Source of the DNA: JALZKA01 sp963754045
Lineage (GTDB): Bacteria; Actinomycetota; Thermoleophilia; Solirubrobacterales; 70-9
Length of the DNA: 64,000 nt
Assembly (NCBI GenBank): GCA_963754045.1
Contig: CAVWEN010000001.1
Location: 1-64,000 of the forward strand
Direction of reading: 5' to 3'
Of the stretch, positions 26,264 through 34,387 are shown piece after piece. Made by a program: the position numbers and the translations under genes. Within the stretch, counting starts at the first letter, position 1; each line of letters starts with the position of its first letter. Under the pieces are notes generated by a model. It saw only the letters and a program-made list of their open reading frames with translations. It ran no database searches and was not told the DNA's origin.

Positions 26264-26503
26264 ATGAGGATGCGACAGAGCCACTCCGATTGGGAGCTGG
26301 CCTTCGAGAACGAGATGGCGCTGGATCGTCAGCGCCGCAAGCAGCTTCGCCACCGGGCGGTATCCCGCTCGCGCGCCCGCCGGATCGAGCGCACGGAAAA
26401 GGGCGGCAAGGTGCGCTTCGGCGTGCTCTTCGCAGCACTGACGCTGACCGTCATCACCGTCACCGTGGTGATGTTCGAGACGCTCGCGCTGCTGATGGGC
26501 TAA
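26264..26503 (+). CDS. Small single-pass membrane protein
   Basis: This 79-residue protein has an acidic start (SDWELAFENEMALD), a very basic middle (RQRRKQLRHRAVSRSRARRIER) and one C-terminal membrane helix (GVLFAALTLTVITVTVVMF). By the positive-inside rule the N-terminus is cytoplasmic. A TAGCCT -10 lies 10 nt before the ATG, giving a 3-nt leader by the 7-nt rule. The stop overlaps that of convergent csrA by 3 nt (CTAA). No family is recognised. Confidence 0.7.
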   Translation: MRMRQSHSDWELAFENEMALDRQRRKQLRHRAVSRSRARRIERTEKGGKVRFGVLFAALTLTVITVTVVMFETLALLMG

Positions 26504-26694
26504 GAGCCCAGCTCTCCTGCAGGCACGGTCTCGTCCTCCTTGATCGACAGGTAGACCTCCTTGCGATAGACCGGCACGTCCTTGGGCGCGCTGATCCCCA
26601 GCCGGATCTTGTCGCGTGAGACTGCGAGCACCGAAACCTCGACGTCATCGCCGATCATGATGCTCTGATTCGTCTTGCGGGTGAGGACCAGCAT
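26500..26694 (-). CDS. csrA: Carbon storage regulator CsrA
   Basis: This 64-residue CsrA is a dimeric RNA-binding repressor that blocks GGA-containing ribosome-binding sites. The signature MLVLTRKTNQSIMIGDDVEV is intact. RNA-contact residues Leu4, Arg6 and Arg44 (VYRKEVY) are present. ATG 26694 is preceded by GGAGGCGAG, a strong Shine-Dalgarno sequence that itself contains GGA, so autoregulation is plausible. A longer frame to 26745 lacks homology. No flagellar genes or fliW are nearby, unlike the usual Gram-positive context, so its targets are unclear. Confidence 0.93.
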   Translation of the reverse strand: MLVLTRKTNQSIMIGDDVEVSVLAVSRDKIRLGISAPKDVPVYRKEVYLSIKEDETVPAGELGS

Positions 26695-26817
26695 CTCGCC
26701 TCCATTCGAGCCACCCCCCAGGGGAAGCCGGTCGGACCACATCAACCCTTACGGATTTCAGAGTAGCTGCTGCGATGACAGAGCGCCACAGGCAACTCGT
26801 TAGGATCACGCGCTCGT

Positions 26818-27372
26818 ATGGCTCGTAAGCCGCTGCGCTCGCAGCTAAACCAGATTCGTGGCTGGGTCCGCCAGGGCCGAACCGATGCCTGGATCGCGCA
26901 CCAACTCGACGTCCCAACGACCGAGTTGCGCGAGTTTCGCCGCCGCCACGAGCTGAGCGCCGACGGCGACGAGTCGGGCGAGGATCTGCGCGATGAGATC
27001 GAAGCCGAGATCGAGGCGGCCGCGATCGAGGAGGCAGAGGCCGCCGCGGAGGCTGGTGATGAGGACGACACGGACTCGGGGTCCGACCCCGACGACGACT
27101 CCGCTGACGATACCGAGGACGGGGAAGGCGAGGACGAGGAAGGCGAGCCGCCCGCACGGAGACGGCGGCGCAGGCGCGGTGGCCGAGGTGGCGCCAAGCG
27201 CCCCGCCGCGGCCCTGCAGGCAAGCTTCGACCACGGCGAGACCGACGGCTACGGCCTCTGGTTCGACCCGGCGGTCAAGGAAGACCCCGTGTATTCCGAG
27301 CACTGGTCCGGGCACCGGCAGGTCGAGGTGACCATCGAGCCCGACCGCATCGTCATCAAGCGCACCTCGTAG
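26818..27372 (+). CDS. Hypothetical protein with acidic and Arg-rich disordered centre
   Basis: This 184-residue protein has three parts. Residues 1-45 are basic and resemble a small helix-turn-helix (IRGWVRQGRTDAWIAHQLDV, PTTELREFRR). Residues 50-105 are almost wholly Glu/Asp/Ala. Residues 108-125 are an Arg/Gly tract. The C-terminus (YGLWFDPAVKEDPVYSEHWS, VEVTIEPDRIVIKRTS) looks folded and beta-rich. TAGGAT lies 11 nt before the ATG. It could be a nucleic-acid-binding protein, but I recognise no named family. Confidence 0.7.
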   Translation: MARKPLRSQLNQIRGWVRQGRTDAWIAHQLDVPTTELREFRRRHELSADGDESGEDLRDEIEAEIEAAAIEEAEAAAEAGDEDDTDSGSDPDDDSADDTEDGEGEDEEGEPPARRRRRRRGGRGGAKRPAAALQASFDHGETDGYGLWFDPAVKEDPVYSEHWSGHRQVEVTIEPDRIVIKRTS

Positions 27373-27383
27373 CGCTGCAACCC

Positions 27384-29309
27384 CTAGTCCGCCTTCTTGC
27401 GGCGACCGGCCCAGGCACCCTCAGGCACGGTCGCCAGGTGGGCGACAAGGTCTTCCAGCGCCCGCAGATCGGCCGGCTCAGCGCCCTCGCCGAGCAGTTT
27501 GCGCATGGTGGCGTTGCGAACCGCCGTGGGCTCAGCGCTGAAGAGGTAAGCGCCGATCCGGTCGTCTAGTTCGGTCGGCTCGCTCAGTTGCACACCACCC
27601 TCGTTGCCGGCGAAGCGCAGGCAGCGAACGAGCGCCTCGCCCGTTTCCACGCCGGGGCCGCCGGCGGTATCCCGGCCCGCGCCCGTCGCCCAGCTCGCTT
27701 GCACGGCGGCGCGCAGCGCGTCGCGCTGTGGCTGTTCCAACGCCCGCAACCCGCGACGAGGCTGGAAGCGGTCGGGGCGCCCAGAGACGAGCGAGCGAAC
27801 CATGTGGGTGAGAGCTGCCCAATGGGCTTCCGGAACGACGCGAAACACCACAAGCCCACCAAGAAAAAGCGCCGCTGCAACCAACGCCACCACGATTTCT
27901 GCCCCCAGCGGCACCGAGGGCAGCGCCGCGTAACCGCCGCCGATCACCGCGCCCAGCGCGAGGGCGGTGCCAACCTCCCGGTACGGGAAGCTGATCCGGT
28001 CCGGTCCCCGCTGGGAGCGAATGAAGAGATAGGCGCAGGGAGGCATCAGACCCGCGATCATTCCCAGCGGAGGCGCGTAGTTGCCGATCTCGGGCGCGAG
28101 CAGGATGGTGGCACCGATGAAGACGAGGGCACCGGTGATCGCGCAGGCGATGAAGGTGCGCCGGGTGCGGCCCGGCCAGCTGGTTTGCTGGTTCACCGTT
28201 CGCAGCAGCGCCGGCAAGACCATGCCGGCCGCGGTCAGCGGAATCAGCGGCGCGGCGTCGCTGAACGAATCGGGTGCGACGGCCACGGCGAGGGGCGCGA
28301 GCAGCACCATCGCGACCACCGCGCCGATGCAAAGCAGCACGAAGTAGCCCAGCAGCTGGCCCCGCTGCTCGGCGCGTCCGTACTGCTCCTCGACCGACTT
28401 GTAGATCGCGGCCTTGCGCAGCGGTCGGAGCGCGAGGCGAAAGCCCTGCGGTAGGAACGCAGCCATGAAGCCGAACCGGGATGCGAGCGTGTAGATCCCC
28501 AGCTCGGAGTTGTCGACAAACCGCGAGAGCACGAAGACGTCCGCGTTGGCGATCGTCCAGAACGACATCATGATCGGGGCCCGGATCATCCCGCGCTGCA
28601 AGATCGGTCCGGCCTCGCGGCGGTCGAACGTGACCTCGAAGCTCGCCCGCAGCACGACCAGCCCGACGATCGCGGCCGCCACGGCCCCGGCGGCGGTGCC
28701 GATCAGCACAGATTCGATCCCGCCGCCCCCGGCCAGCAGCGCCACCACCGCGACCAGCCCGAGTGCCGGGCGACTGAGCTCGCAAGCCAGAAAGGCCGTT
28801 GGACGCCGCTCGAACCAGATGATGATCGAGGCAAGGCGAAAGACGAGGGTCGCGGCGCCGAGCAGCGCCGCCCAGATGACCAGACTGCCCTCGTCACGAT
28901 CGCCCAGCAGTCCCTCGGCGATCGGGGCGCGGAACGCGATCGCCGCACCCGCACCCACAGAGGCAAGGGCGATCGCCATCAGGATCCCCGTCCCAAGGCT
29001 GCGCTTGGGCGAGTCGGAGACGTCGTCGTCGTCGTCCTCGTCGTCCTCGTCGTCGCCCTCGGCGAAGGTGCGCCTGATGGTTCCCGGCTTGACCAGGATC
29101 GTCAGAACCTGGGAGAGCAGGTTCGCCGCGAAGTAGAGAAGCGCGAACCGGCCGAGCTCGGCAGCCCCCAGGTAGTGGGCGACCGCGAAGATCGTGACCA
29201 GGTGCAACAGGCTCGCCGCGGCCAGTGCGACTCCCTGGACACCGGAGTAGCGAAGCACCCGGACCCCCAGCACGGCACCCTCGCCGCGGTGGCCGCCGGA
29301 GCCGCTCAC
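27384..29309 (-). CDS. Wzx/MVF-type oligosaccharide flippase
   Basis: This 641-residue polytopic protein has about 12-14 hydrophobic segments and the MATE/Wzx-like opening VLRYSGVQGVALAAASLLHL. It is expected to move lipid-linked oligosaccharide to the outer face of the membrane. A loop after the second helix carries an acidic tract (GDDEDDEDDDDDVSD, about 85-100), encoded by a run of GAC/GAG repeats. The last 150 residues are a soluble extension (ERIGAYLFSAE-like, LEDLVAHLATVPEGAW). It is the last gene of a four-gene minus-strand operon and starts by GTGA overlap with the sulfotransferase upstream, tying export to sulfation. Confidence 0.85.
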   Translation of the reverse strand: MSGSGGHRGEGAVLGVRVLRYSGVQGVALAAASLLHLVTIFAVAHYLGAAELGRFALLYFAANLLSQVLTILVKPGTIRRTFAEGDDEDDEDDDDDVSDSPKRSLGTGILMAIALASVGAGAAIAFRAPIAEGLLGDRDEGSLVIWAALLGAATLVFRLASIIIWFERRPTAFLACELSRPALGLVAVVALLAGGGGIESVLIGTAAGAVAAAIVGLVVLRASFEVTFDRREAGPILQRGMIRAPIMMSFWTIANADVFVLSRFVDNSELGIYTLASRFGFMAAFLPQGFRLALRPLRKAAIYKSVEEQYGRAEQRGQLLGYFVLLCIGAVVAMVLLAPLAVAVAPDSFSDAAPLIPLTAAGMVLPALLRTVNQQTSWPGRTRRTFIACAITGALVFIGATILLAPEIGNYAPPLGMIAGLMPPCAYLFIRSQRGPDRISFPYREVGTALALGAVIGGGYAALPSVPLGAEIVVALVAAALFLGGLVVFRVVPEAHWAALTHMVRSLVSGRPDRFQPRRGLRALEQPQRDALRAAVQASWATGAGRDTAGGPGVETGEALVRCLRFAGNEGGVQLSEPTELDDRIGAYLFSAEPTAVRNATMRKLLGEGAEPADLRALEDLVAHLATVPEGAWAGRRKKAD

Positions 29310-30187
29310 CGTTCCCAGAGCGACCAGTGCGCGTAGTCGCGGCCGGTCAGCTCGCCGAGCCGCCTAGCGTCGGCACGCAGCTCCTCGATCACCTCGTCAG
29401 GGATCGCCTCGCGGATGCTGGGTCGCTCGATCCTCACTCCCAGCGGCCAGTAGCCGCGGGCGACCGCCCAGGCCTTCGTCGATAGGTCGGAGCGCTGGCC
29501 GCGCGCGTGACGGCGGTCGATGCGCACGCCCAGAGCGGTGAGGCGCGTCTTGCGCGCGGTCTTGTGGCGCTCGCTGGTGAAACGCTTGTCGGTGAACGCC
29601 GCATCGGCACCGGCGAACTCGAACACGGTGCGCAGGGTCTCGTCGCGACGGACGCGCAGGTCCTCGTTCTCGATCACCAGGATCTGCTCGCGCGGATAGA
29701 CCGCGAGGAAGCGCTCGAGCTGCATCGCGTAGCGGCTGCGGTCGATGTAGGAAGCCGTTGGGCTGAGGATGGCCTCGGGGGCCCCATCATGGCGGCCCTT
29801 CGAATAGTTGTGCACCCAATGAGCGGCGATGCGGGCGATCGGATCGCGAACGATGTAGATCAGCCGGGCGTCGGGCACCAGCCCGGCCATGCGCTCGGGC
29901 ACGCCCTCGAACTGGGGGTAGGCCGTGTAATTGGGCGAAGCGTCCACGCGCACCCGTGCCGTGGCGTCGAAGCGGCCTCGGTACCAATCGAGCCCGCGCG
30001 GCCAGTTGCGCTCGGCAATGAAGAAGTTCAGCTCCTTCGGGGTCGAGATCGACACCTCCGGATGGAGGCCGAGGTAGTAGTGCAGGCCGCTTGTGCCGCA
30101 CTTCTGCGCCCCGATCACGATCAGATTCGGAAGGCCGGTGGCGGTTTCGGGCGCGCTCGCCCTCGACCCCTCGGTGGCGGTCTCCAT
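29306..30187 (-). CDS. Sulfotransferase, NDST-like group (ST-A)
   Basis: This 293-residue PAPS-dependent sulfotransferase has the 5'-phosphosulfate loop GAQKCGTS at 26-33. STPKELNFF (substrate/catalytic region) and DASPNYTAYPQFEGVPERM follow. The 3'-phosphate motif region is YIVRDPIARIAAHW, where the usual Ser is Ala. It resembles heparan-type N/O-sulfotransferases and their bacterial relatives acting on glycans or lipids. It lies between the flippase (4-nt overlap) and the MurG-like glycosyltransferase (5-nt gap), so it probably sulfates the lipid-linked glycan in the cytoplasm. It is closely similar in length and motifs to the protein at 42399. Confidence 0.88.
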   Translation of the reverse strand: METATEGSRASAPETATGLPNLIVIGAQKCGTSGLHYYLGLHPEVSISTPKELNFFIAERNWPRGLDWYRGRFDATARVRVDASPNYTAYPQFEGVPERMAGLVPDARLIYIVRDPIARIAAHWVHNYSKGRHDGAPEAILSPTASYIDRSRYAMQLERFLAVYPREQILVIENEDLRVRRDETLRTVFEFAGADAAFTDKRFTSERHKTARKTRLTALGVRIDRRHARGQRSDLSTKAWAVARGYWPLGVRIERPSIREAIPDEVIEELRADARRLGELTGRDYAHWSLWER

Positions 30188-30192
30188 CGGGC

Positions 30193-31695
30193 TCAGGATA
30201 CGGGGGCTGGCGGCTCGCCCCGGGCGTCGACAACGCGCTTCGGGCGCGAGCGGCGGGCTCGGATCAACTCAACGCGGCGATCGCGGAACGCCTCGTAGGA
30301 CCCGCTCGCCAGTTCGGCCTGCCGCTCGCCGGGCGCCGGTACGTGCTCGAATCCGACGCCCGCGCGCAGCAGCGCGGCGAACTCCAGCCTGTCGGTGATC
30401 ACCACGATGCGCTCGGGCCGCTCGCCGGCACCGGAGATCGCGCGTTCGATCGCGCCGGGATCGGAGCCGATCCCGAGCGCGGTCACGAGCACCCGCATGC
30501 GCGGGCGGCGCAGCCGTTGCGCGACGACGCGGGCCAGGGTTCGCGGCACGGTCGAGGCAAAGATCCAGGCACGACGCGCGCGAACGGCGGCGCTCGGCGG
30601 CGGCGCAGACTGCTTGCGCTGCGCACGAGTCGACGCAAACCCGCCGAGCCAGCTCGCCGCCTGCTCGGCCCCACGCCACTCCCCAATCGCCGCGGCGCCG
30701 GCGCGCAGTCGCTCGCGAACGGCGCCGTCCAGGAGGTCGTCCAGGCGCCGCTCCAGCTCGGGATCGCGAGGGCCGTCGACCGCGAGGCCCACGCCGCTCG
30801 CCGCCGCCCCAGCCGCCCGGGCCACCTGGTCGTCGGTCTGGCGCGGAATCGGGACGAATAGGGCCGGAATCCGCGCCGCGGTGACCTCGTGGAAGGCGTT
30901 GTAGCCCGCGGCGGAGACCGCCGCGTCGAAGCCCGCGAAGTAGCGCCCGATCGGATATGTCGCTTCGAGTTCCAGCACCCCGTCGGGCACGTCGAACCCG
31001 GCGAGGTGCGAGCGCAACGCGGCGACCTGGACCTCGCCGCTAGCCGCCAGGTGCCGAAGACACAGGGCGCTCGCCTCCCTCACTCCCTCCCCCTGGCCGA
31101 GCGCGACCAGTACGTGCGGGCGGGCTGGATCGAGCCCAAGCTCACGCTCGGCCTCGTCGCGGGGAACGAGCTCCCCGCGGTCGAGCAGAACGATCGGGTC
31201 GACAGCGTGGACCTCGCTGCGGCGAACAGCCGTGGGGCCACGGTCGGCGGCCGGGTCCAGCTCGCCCGGCTCCAAAACGGCGTCGAAGAGGTGGGAGCGG
31301 TGCAGCGGCGCGGTGTCGGCGTCGGCGCGCCACATCGCCCGCCGGCACCATACGAGCGGCGCCCCGCTGGAGCGCAACGCGGGTAGCAGGCGCTCGTAGG
31401 GATGGGTGCCGTCGAACACCACGAGCTCGGGCGCGATCTCCCCCACCATCACTCGTAACCGGTCGCGCGCCCGGAGGGTCCAGCTTAGATCCGTGCCCGC
31501 TCCGGGCCGGTCGTACGAGGCGATGTACTCGACCGGGAACCCCTGGTCGCGCACCACCGGCGCCCCCGCCGAGAAGGTGATGAAAAACGGCTCGATCGCC
31601 GAGTCGAGGCGCCTGGCGATCGCCATCGATCGGGTCAGGTGCCCGAGTCCGGTCCCATTCGAGGTCACGAACAGAATGCGCCGTCGACCGCTCAC
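30193..31695 (-). CDS. MurG/GT28-like glycosyltransferase with extra C-terminal domain
   Basis: This 500-residue protein has a two-lobed GT-B enzyme in its first 350 residues. The glycine loop GTGLGHLTRS at 14-23 and the donor-binding region VALGQGEG...VSAAGYNAFHEVTAARIPAL are typical of GT28/MurG relatives. Residues about 365-500 are an Arg-rich linker and a second Rossmann-like segment (MRVLVTALGIGSDPGAIERA, RIVVITDRLEFAALLRAG), not part of the usual family. GTG 31695 overlaps the upstream sulfotransferase stop. Sugar donor and acceptor are unknown. Confidence 0.78.
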   Translation of the reverse strand: MSGRRRILFVTSNGTGLGHLTRSMAIARRLDSAIEPFFITFSAGAPVVRDQGFPVEYIASYDRPGAGTDLSWTLRARDRLRVMVGEIAPELVVFDGTHPYERLLPALRSSGAPLVWCRRAMWRADADTAPLHRSHLFDAVLEPGELDPAADRGPTAVRRSEVHAVDPIVLLDRGELVPRDEAERELGLDPARPHVLVALGQGEGVREASALCLRHLAASGEVQVAALRSHLAGFDVPDGVLELEATYPIGRYFAGFDAAVSAAGYNAFHEVTAARIPALFVPIPRQTDDQVARAAGAAASGVGLAVDGPRDPELERRLDDLLDGAVRERLRAGAAAIGEWRGAEQAASWLGGFASTRAQRKQSAPPPSAAVRARRAWIFASTVPRTLARVVAQRLRRPRMRVLVTALGIGSDPGAIERAISGAGERPERIVVITDRLEFAALLRAGVGFEHVPAPGERQAELASGSYEAFRDRRVELIRARRSRPKRVVDARGEPPAPVS

Positions 31696-32621
31696 CCTGG
31701 GTCTCGCTCGATCGAACGCCGCAGCAGCGGCACGCAGGTGACGCCGTCTGCCTCGAGCCGGTCGAGAACCCCGAGGTATTCGCGCTCGACCGCGGCCTGC
31801 TCGCTCGCGCCCAGACCACGGCGCCAGCGCTCACGGTTGGCCTGTGCCGGGTTCATCCGGCTGCGCATGAAGCGACGCATGTGCGATCCCGCGCCCACCC
31901 CCGCGAAAGCGGCGAGCTCTTCGATCGCGTGCCTGCGCTCCCCGTGAATCAGGAAGTCGTCAAGGCCGATCTCCAGCAGGCTGCCCTCGGGTATTGCCCT
32001 CGCACCGGCGTCGATCGCCCTGATCCGCTGCTCCCACCACGCCAGTCCCTGCTTTCGGGTCCGCGGATAAACGAGCCAGCGGCGCTGGTTGACCCTTGAC
32101 GCCGACGAGTCGCGCCCGTCGCGCACCACGTGGACGTAGCGGGCCTCGGGGAAGAGACGCACCAGTACAGGCGCCTGCGCGATCACGTCGCAGCTCTGTT
32201 CGACGATGGCCTTGGCGGGCCGCCGGCCCTCCTCACGAACCGGCCAGAGCAGGTCGCAAAAAAGCGTGCGGCAGGCGCCCTCGGGGTCCTGCTCGAAGCG
32301 TTCGTCGAACGCGGCCAGCGCGCGGTCGAAGCGCTCGCGTGGAACGAAGCGGTAGAGGCCGCGCATGCGGTCGGTCTGGAATCCACGCCACCAGAACCCC
32401 TTCATCCGGCGGATGAACTCGCGCTTGGTCACGTCGCCGGCGAGCAGGCCCGGAAAGCCGTCGTCGTCGGTGTGGAAACGAGTCTCGACCGGGACCAGTC
32501 GGTAGTTGGCGTTACGGGCGGCGAGCTTGGCGATCACGTGCGTGCCACTGCGGCCCGTGCCGCCGACGAACAGGATCGGGGACGGTCCCTCTCGCCGCGG
32601 CTGTGGGCTCTGCGCGGCCAT
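31692..32621 (-). CDS. Sulfotransferase family protein, GRSGTH type (ST-B)
   Basis: This 309-residue protein has the PAPS loop GGTGRSGTHVI at 20-30 and the 3'-phosphate segment YVHVVRDGRDSSASRVNQ. It shares ETRFH, 'LLAGD.T...FI..MKG.WW.RG' and the overall layout with the three tandem plus-strand enzymes starting 40 nt away on the other strand, so all four form one paralogous set. It starts the minus-strand operon that ends with the flippase. The acceptor is unknown. Confidence 0.83.
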   Translation of the reverse strand: MAAQSPQPRREGPSPILFVGGTGRSGTHVIAKLAARNANYRLVPVETRFHTDDDGFPGLLAGDVTKREFIRRMKGFWWRGFQTDRMRGLYRFVPRERFDRALAAFDERFEQDPEGACRTLFCDLLWPVREEGRRPAKAIVEQSCDVIAQAPVLVRLFPEARYVHVVRDGRDSSASRVNQRRWLVYPRTRKQGLAWWEQRIRAIDAGARAIPEGSLLEIGLDDFLIHGERRHAIEELAAFAGVGAGSHMRRFMRSRMNPAQANRERWRRGLGASEQAAVEREYLGVLDRLEADGVTCVPLLRRSIERDPG

Positions 32622-32660
32622 GGCCAGTCAAGGATATTTGGTGCGTACCCTTGCTCGTCC

Positions 32661-33524
32661 GTGGCCGAGCCCGACCTCGACTTCCCGCATCCCATCTTCG
32701 TCGGCGGCGTCGGCCGGTCTGGAACGCACGTGATGGCACGGTTGATCGGCGCGGGCCCGCGCTACCACCGCATTCGCACGGAGGCTCGGTTCCACGCCTG
32801 GGAGGGTGGACTGCCGGACCTGCTGGCGGGCCGAACGACGCTCGAAGAGTTCATCGAGCGCATGCGCGGCCACTGGTGGCTGCGCGGCGCCAACCAGCGC
32901 CAGGGCATTAGCCGGATCCTCGAGCGCGAGCCTTTCGACCTGGCACTCCAGCGCTTCGCCCGCGCCTATCCGGCCGATCCCGAGGAAGCCGCTCGTGAGC
33001 TGACCCGTGACCTTCTGCTGCCCGAAGCGCGCGAGCGCGGCAAGCTCTCGTTCGTCGAGGCCACCGGTCCCACAGTGGAGCACGCCCGCACCCTGTTGAG
33101 GCTGTTCCCGAGCGCACGATTCGTGAACATGGTCCGCGACGGGCGCTCGGTCACGGCCGCGACCCTGAAAAAGGTGAACCTCACCGACGACCCTGCTCGG
33201 GCGCTGGCGCGCTGGGAGGACATGGTCCGAGCCGCCGAGGCGTCTCGACGCGCTGTGGGCAACGAGCGGATGCTCTCCGTATTCCTGGAGGACCTGGCAG
33301 CTCACGACCGCGAGGGGACGTTCGAGCGTCTCACGGCGTTTCTTGAGCTCAACGACCCGGCGCCGATGCGTGAGTGGTTCGACCGAGAGATCTCGGCCGA
33401 GCGCGCGCACGTGGGCGCGTGGCGCGAGCGCATGGCCCCAGGCGACGCCCGATGGGTGGATCGGCGCTACCGCAGGCTCGTCCGGAAGCTGAACCGACAG
33501 GGCCTAACCTGGGTGCGCTCATGA
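32661..33524 (+). CDS. Sulfotransferase family protein, GRSGTH type (ST-C)
   Basis: This 287-residue enzyme has a PAPS loop GGVGRSGTHVM at 15-25 and 3'-phosphate region NMVRDGRSVTAATLKK. The C-terminus RRYRRLVRKLNRQGLTWV is shared with the next two genes. GTG 32661 is supported by TACCCT 9 nt upstream. It is the first of three tandem copies joined by ATGA/GTGA overlaps, and it faces ST-B across a 39-nt divergent gap. A much longer frame upstream is antisense to ST-B and is not used. Confidence 0.83.
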   Translation: MAEPDLDFPHPIFVGGVGRSGTHVMARLIGAGPRYHRIRTEARFHAWEGGLPDLLAGRTTLEEFIERMRGHWWLRGANQRQGISRILEREPFDLALQRFARAYPADPEEAARELTRDLLLPEARERGKLSFVEATGPTVEHARTLLRLFPSARFVNMVRDGRSVTAATLKKVNLTDDPARALARWEDMVRAAEASRRAVGNERMLSVFLEDLAAHDREGTFERLTAFLELNDPAPMREWFDREISAERAHVGAWRERMAPGDARWVDRRYRRLVRKLNRQGLTWVRS

Positions 33525-34387
33525 GCGACTACCCGCAACCAGTCTTCGTCGGCGGCAGCGCCCGCAGCGGCACCCACGCGATCGGGCGCCTCCTGGACTC
33601 CCACCCACGTTTCCACCACCTCCCGATCGAATCGCGCTTTCACTGCGGCGGTGGCGGCCTGACTGAACTGCTGATGGGCGAGACCGACATCGATGCCTAC
33701 TCCGAGCGGGTGCTCGGCAAGTGGTGGTCACGCGGGTTACGCCAGCACCTCGGGCTCAAGCTCCTGATCGAGCGCGACGACCTCGAGGCGGCGCTCGACC
33801 GGCTGCGCGCCGGGCTCGACTGCGACGACCCGTGGGCCGCGGGAAGCGCCTTCGTCGGCGAGATCCTCGACCCTGTCGCCGAGCGTGCGGGCAAGCCCGT
33901 GTGGGTGGATCTGTCAGGGTCGAATATCCGCCAGGCGCCCGAGATCCGCAGGCTCTTCCCCGAGGCACGCTTTATCCACATGGTGCGCGACGGCCGCGCG
34001 GTTACCGCGGCGATCCTGAAGAAGCGCGACATGACCGACGATTTGAAGAAGGCCTTTGGCCACTGGGAGATGCGGGTGCGCCGCTCAGACGAGGCCCTGC
34101 GCCGCATGCCGCCCGGGGTCGTTCTCACCATCTTCCTGGACGACCTCACCGCACACGACCGGGACAACCAGTTCAACCGGATCGTCGAACACCTCGTCCT
34201 GGAAGATCCCGAGCCGATGCGCGAATACTTCGATCGCACGATCAGCCCCGAGCGTGCCCACGTCGGCGCCTGGCGCCAGCGGATGGCGCCCGCCGACGCC
34301 CGCTGGGTCGACCGCCGCTACCGTCGGCTCGTCCGCCAGCTCCACCGCGACGGGATCGACTGGGTTCCGGAGCCAGAGAGCCGGTGA
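33521..34387 (+). CDS. Sulfotransferase family protein, RSGTH type (ST-D)
   Basis: This is the second tandem copy, 288 residues. The PAPS loop is GGSARSGTHAI; the Gly before Arg is Ala here. The 3'-phosphate region is HMVRDGRAVTAAILKK. The acceptor-side segment differs most from its neighbours (LPIESRFHCGGGGLTELLMG, DIDAYSERVLGKWWSRGLRQ), which may mean a different hydroxyl or sugar is modified. ATG 33521 overlaps the stop of ST-C by 4 nt. Confidence 0.83.
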   Translation: MSDYPQPVFVGGSARSGTHAIGRLLDSHPRFHHLPIESRFHCGGGGLTELLMGETDIDAYSERVLGKWWSRGLRQHLGLKLLIERDDLEAALDRLRAGLDCDDPWAAGSAFVGEILDPVAERAGKPVWVDLSGSNIRQAPEIRRLFPEARFIHMVRDGRAVTAAILKKRDMTDDLKKAFGHWEMRVRRSDEALRRMPPGVVLTIFLDDLTAHDRDNQFNRIVEHLVLEDPEPMREYFDRTISPERAHVGAWRQRMAPADARWVDRRYRRLVRQLHRDGIDWVPEPESR

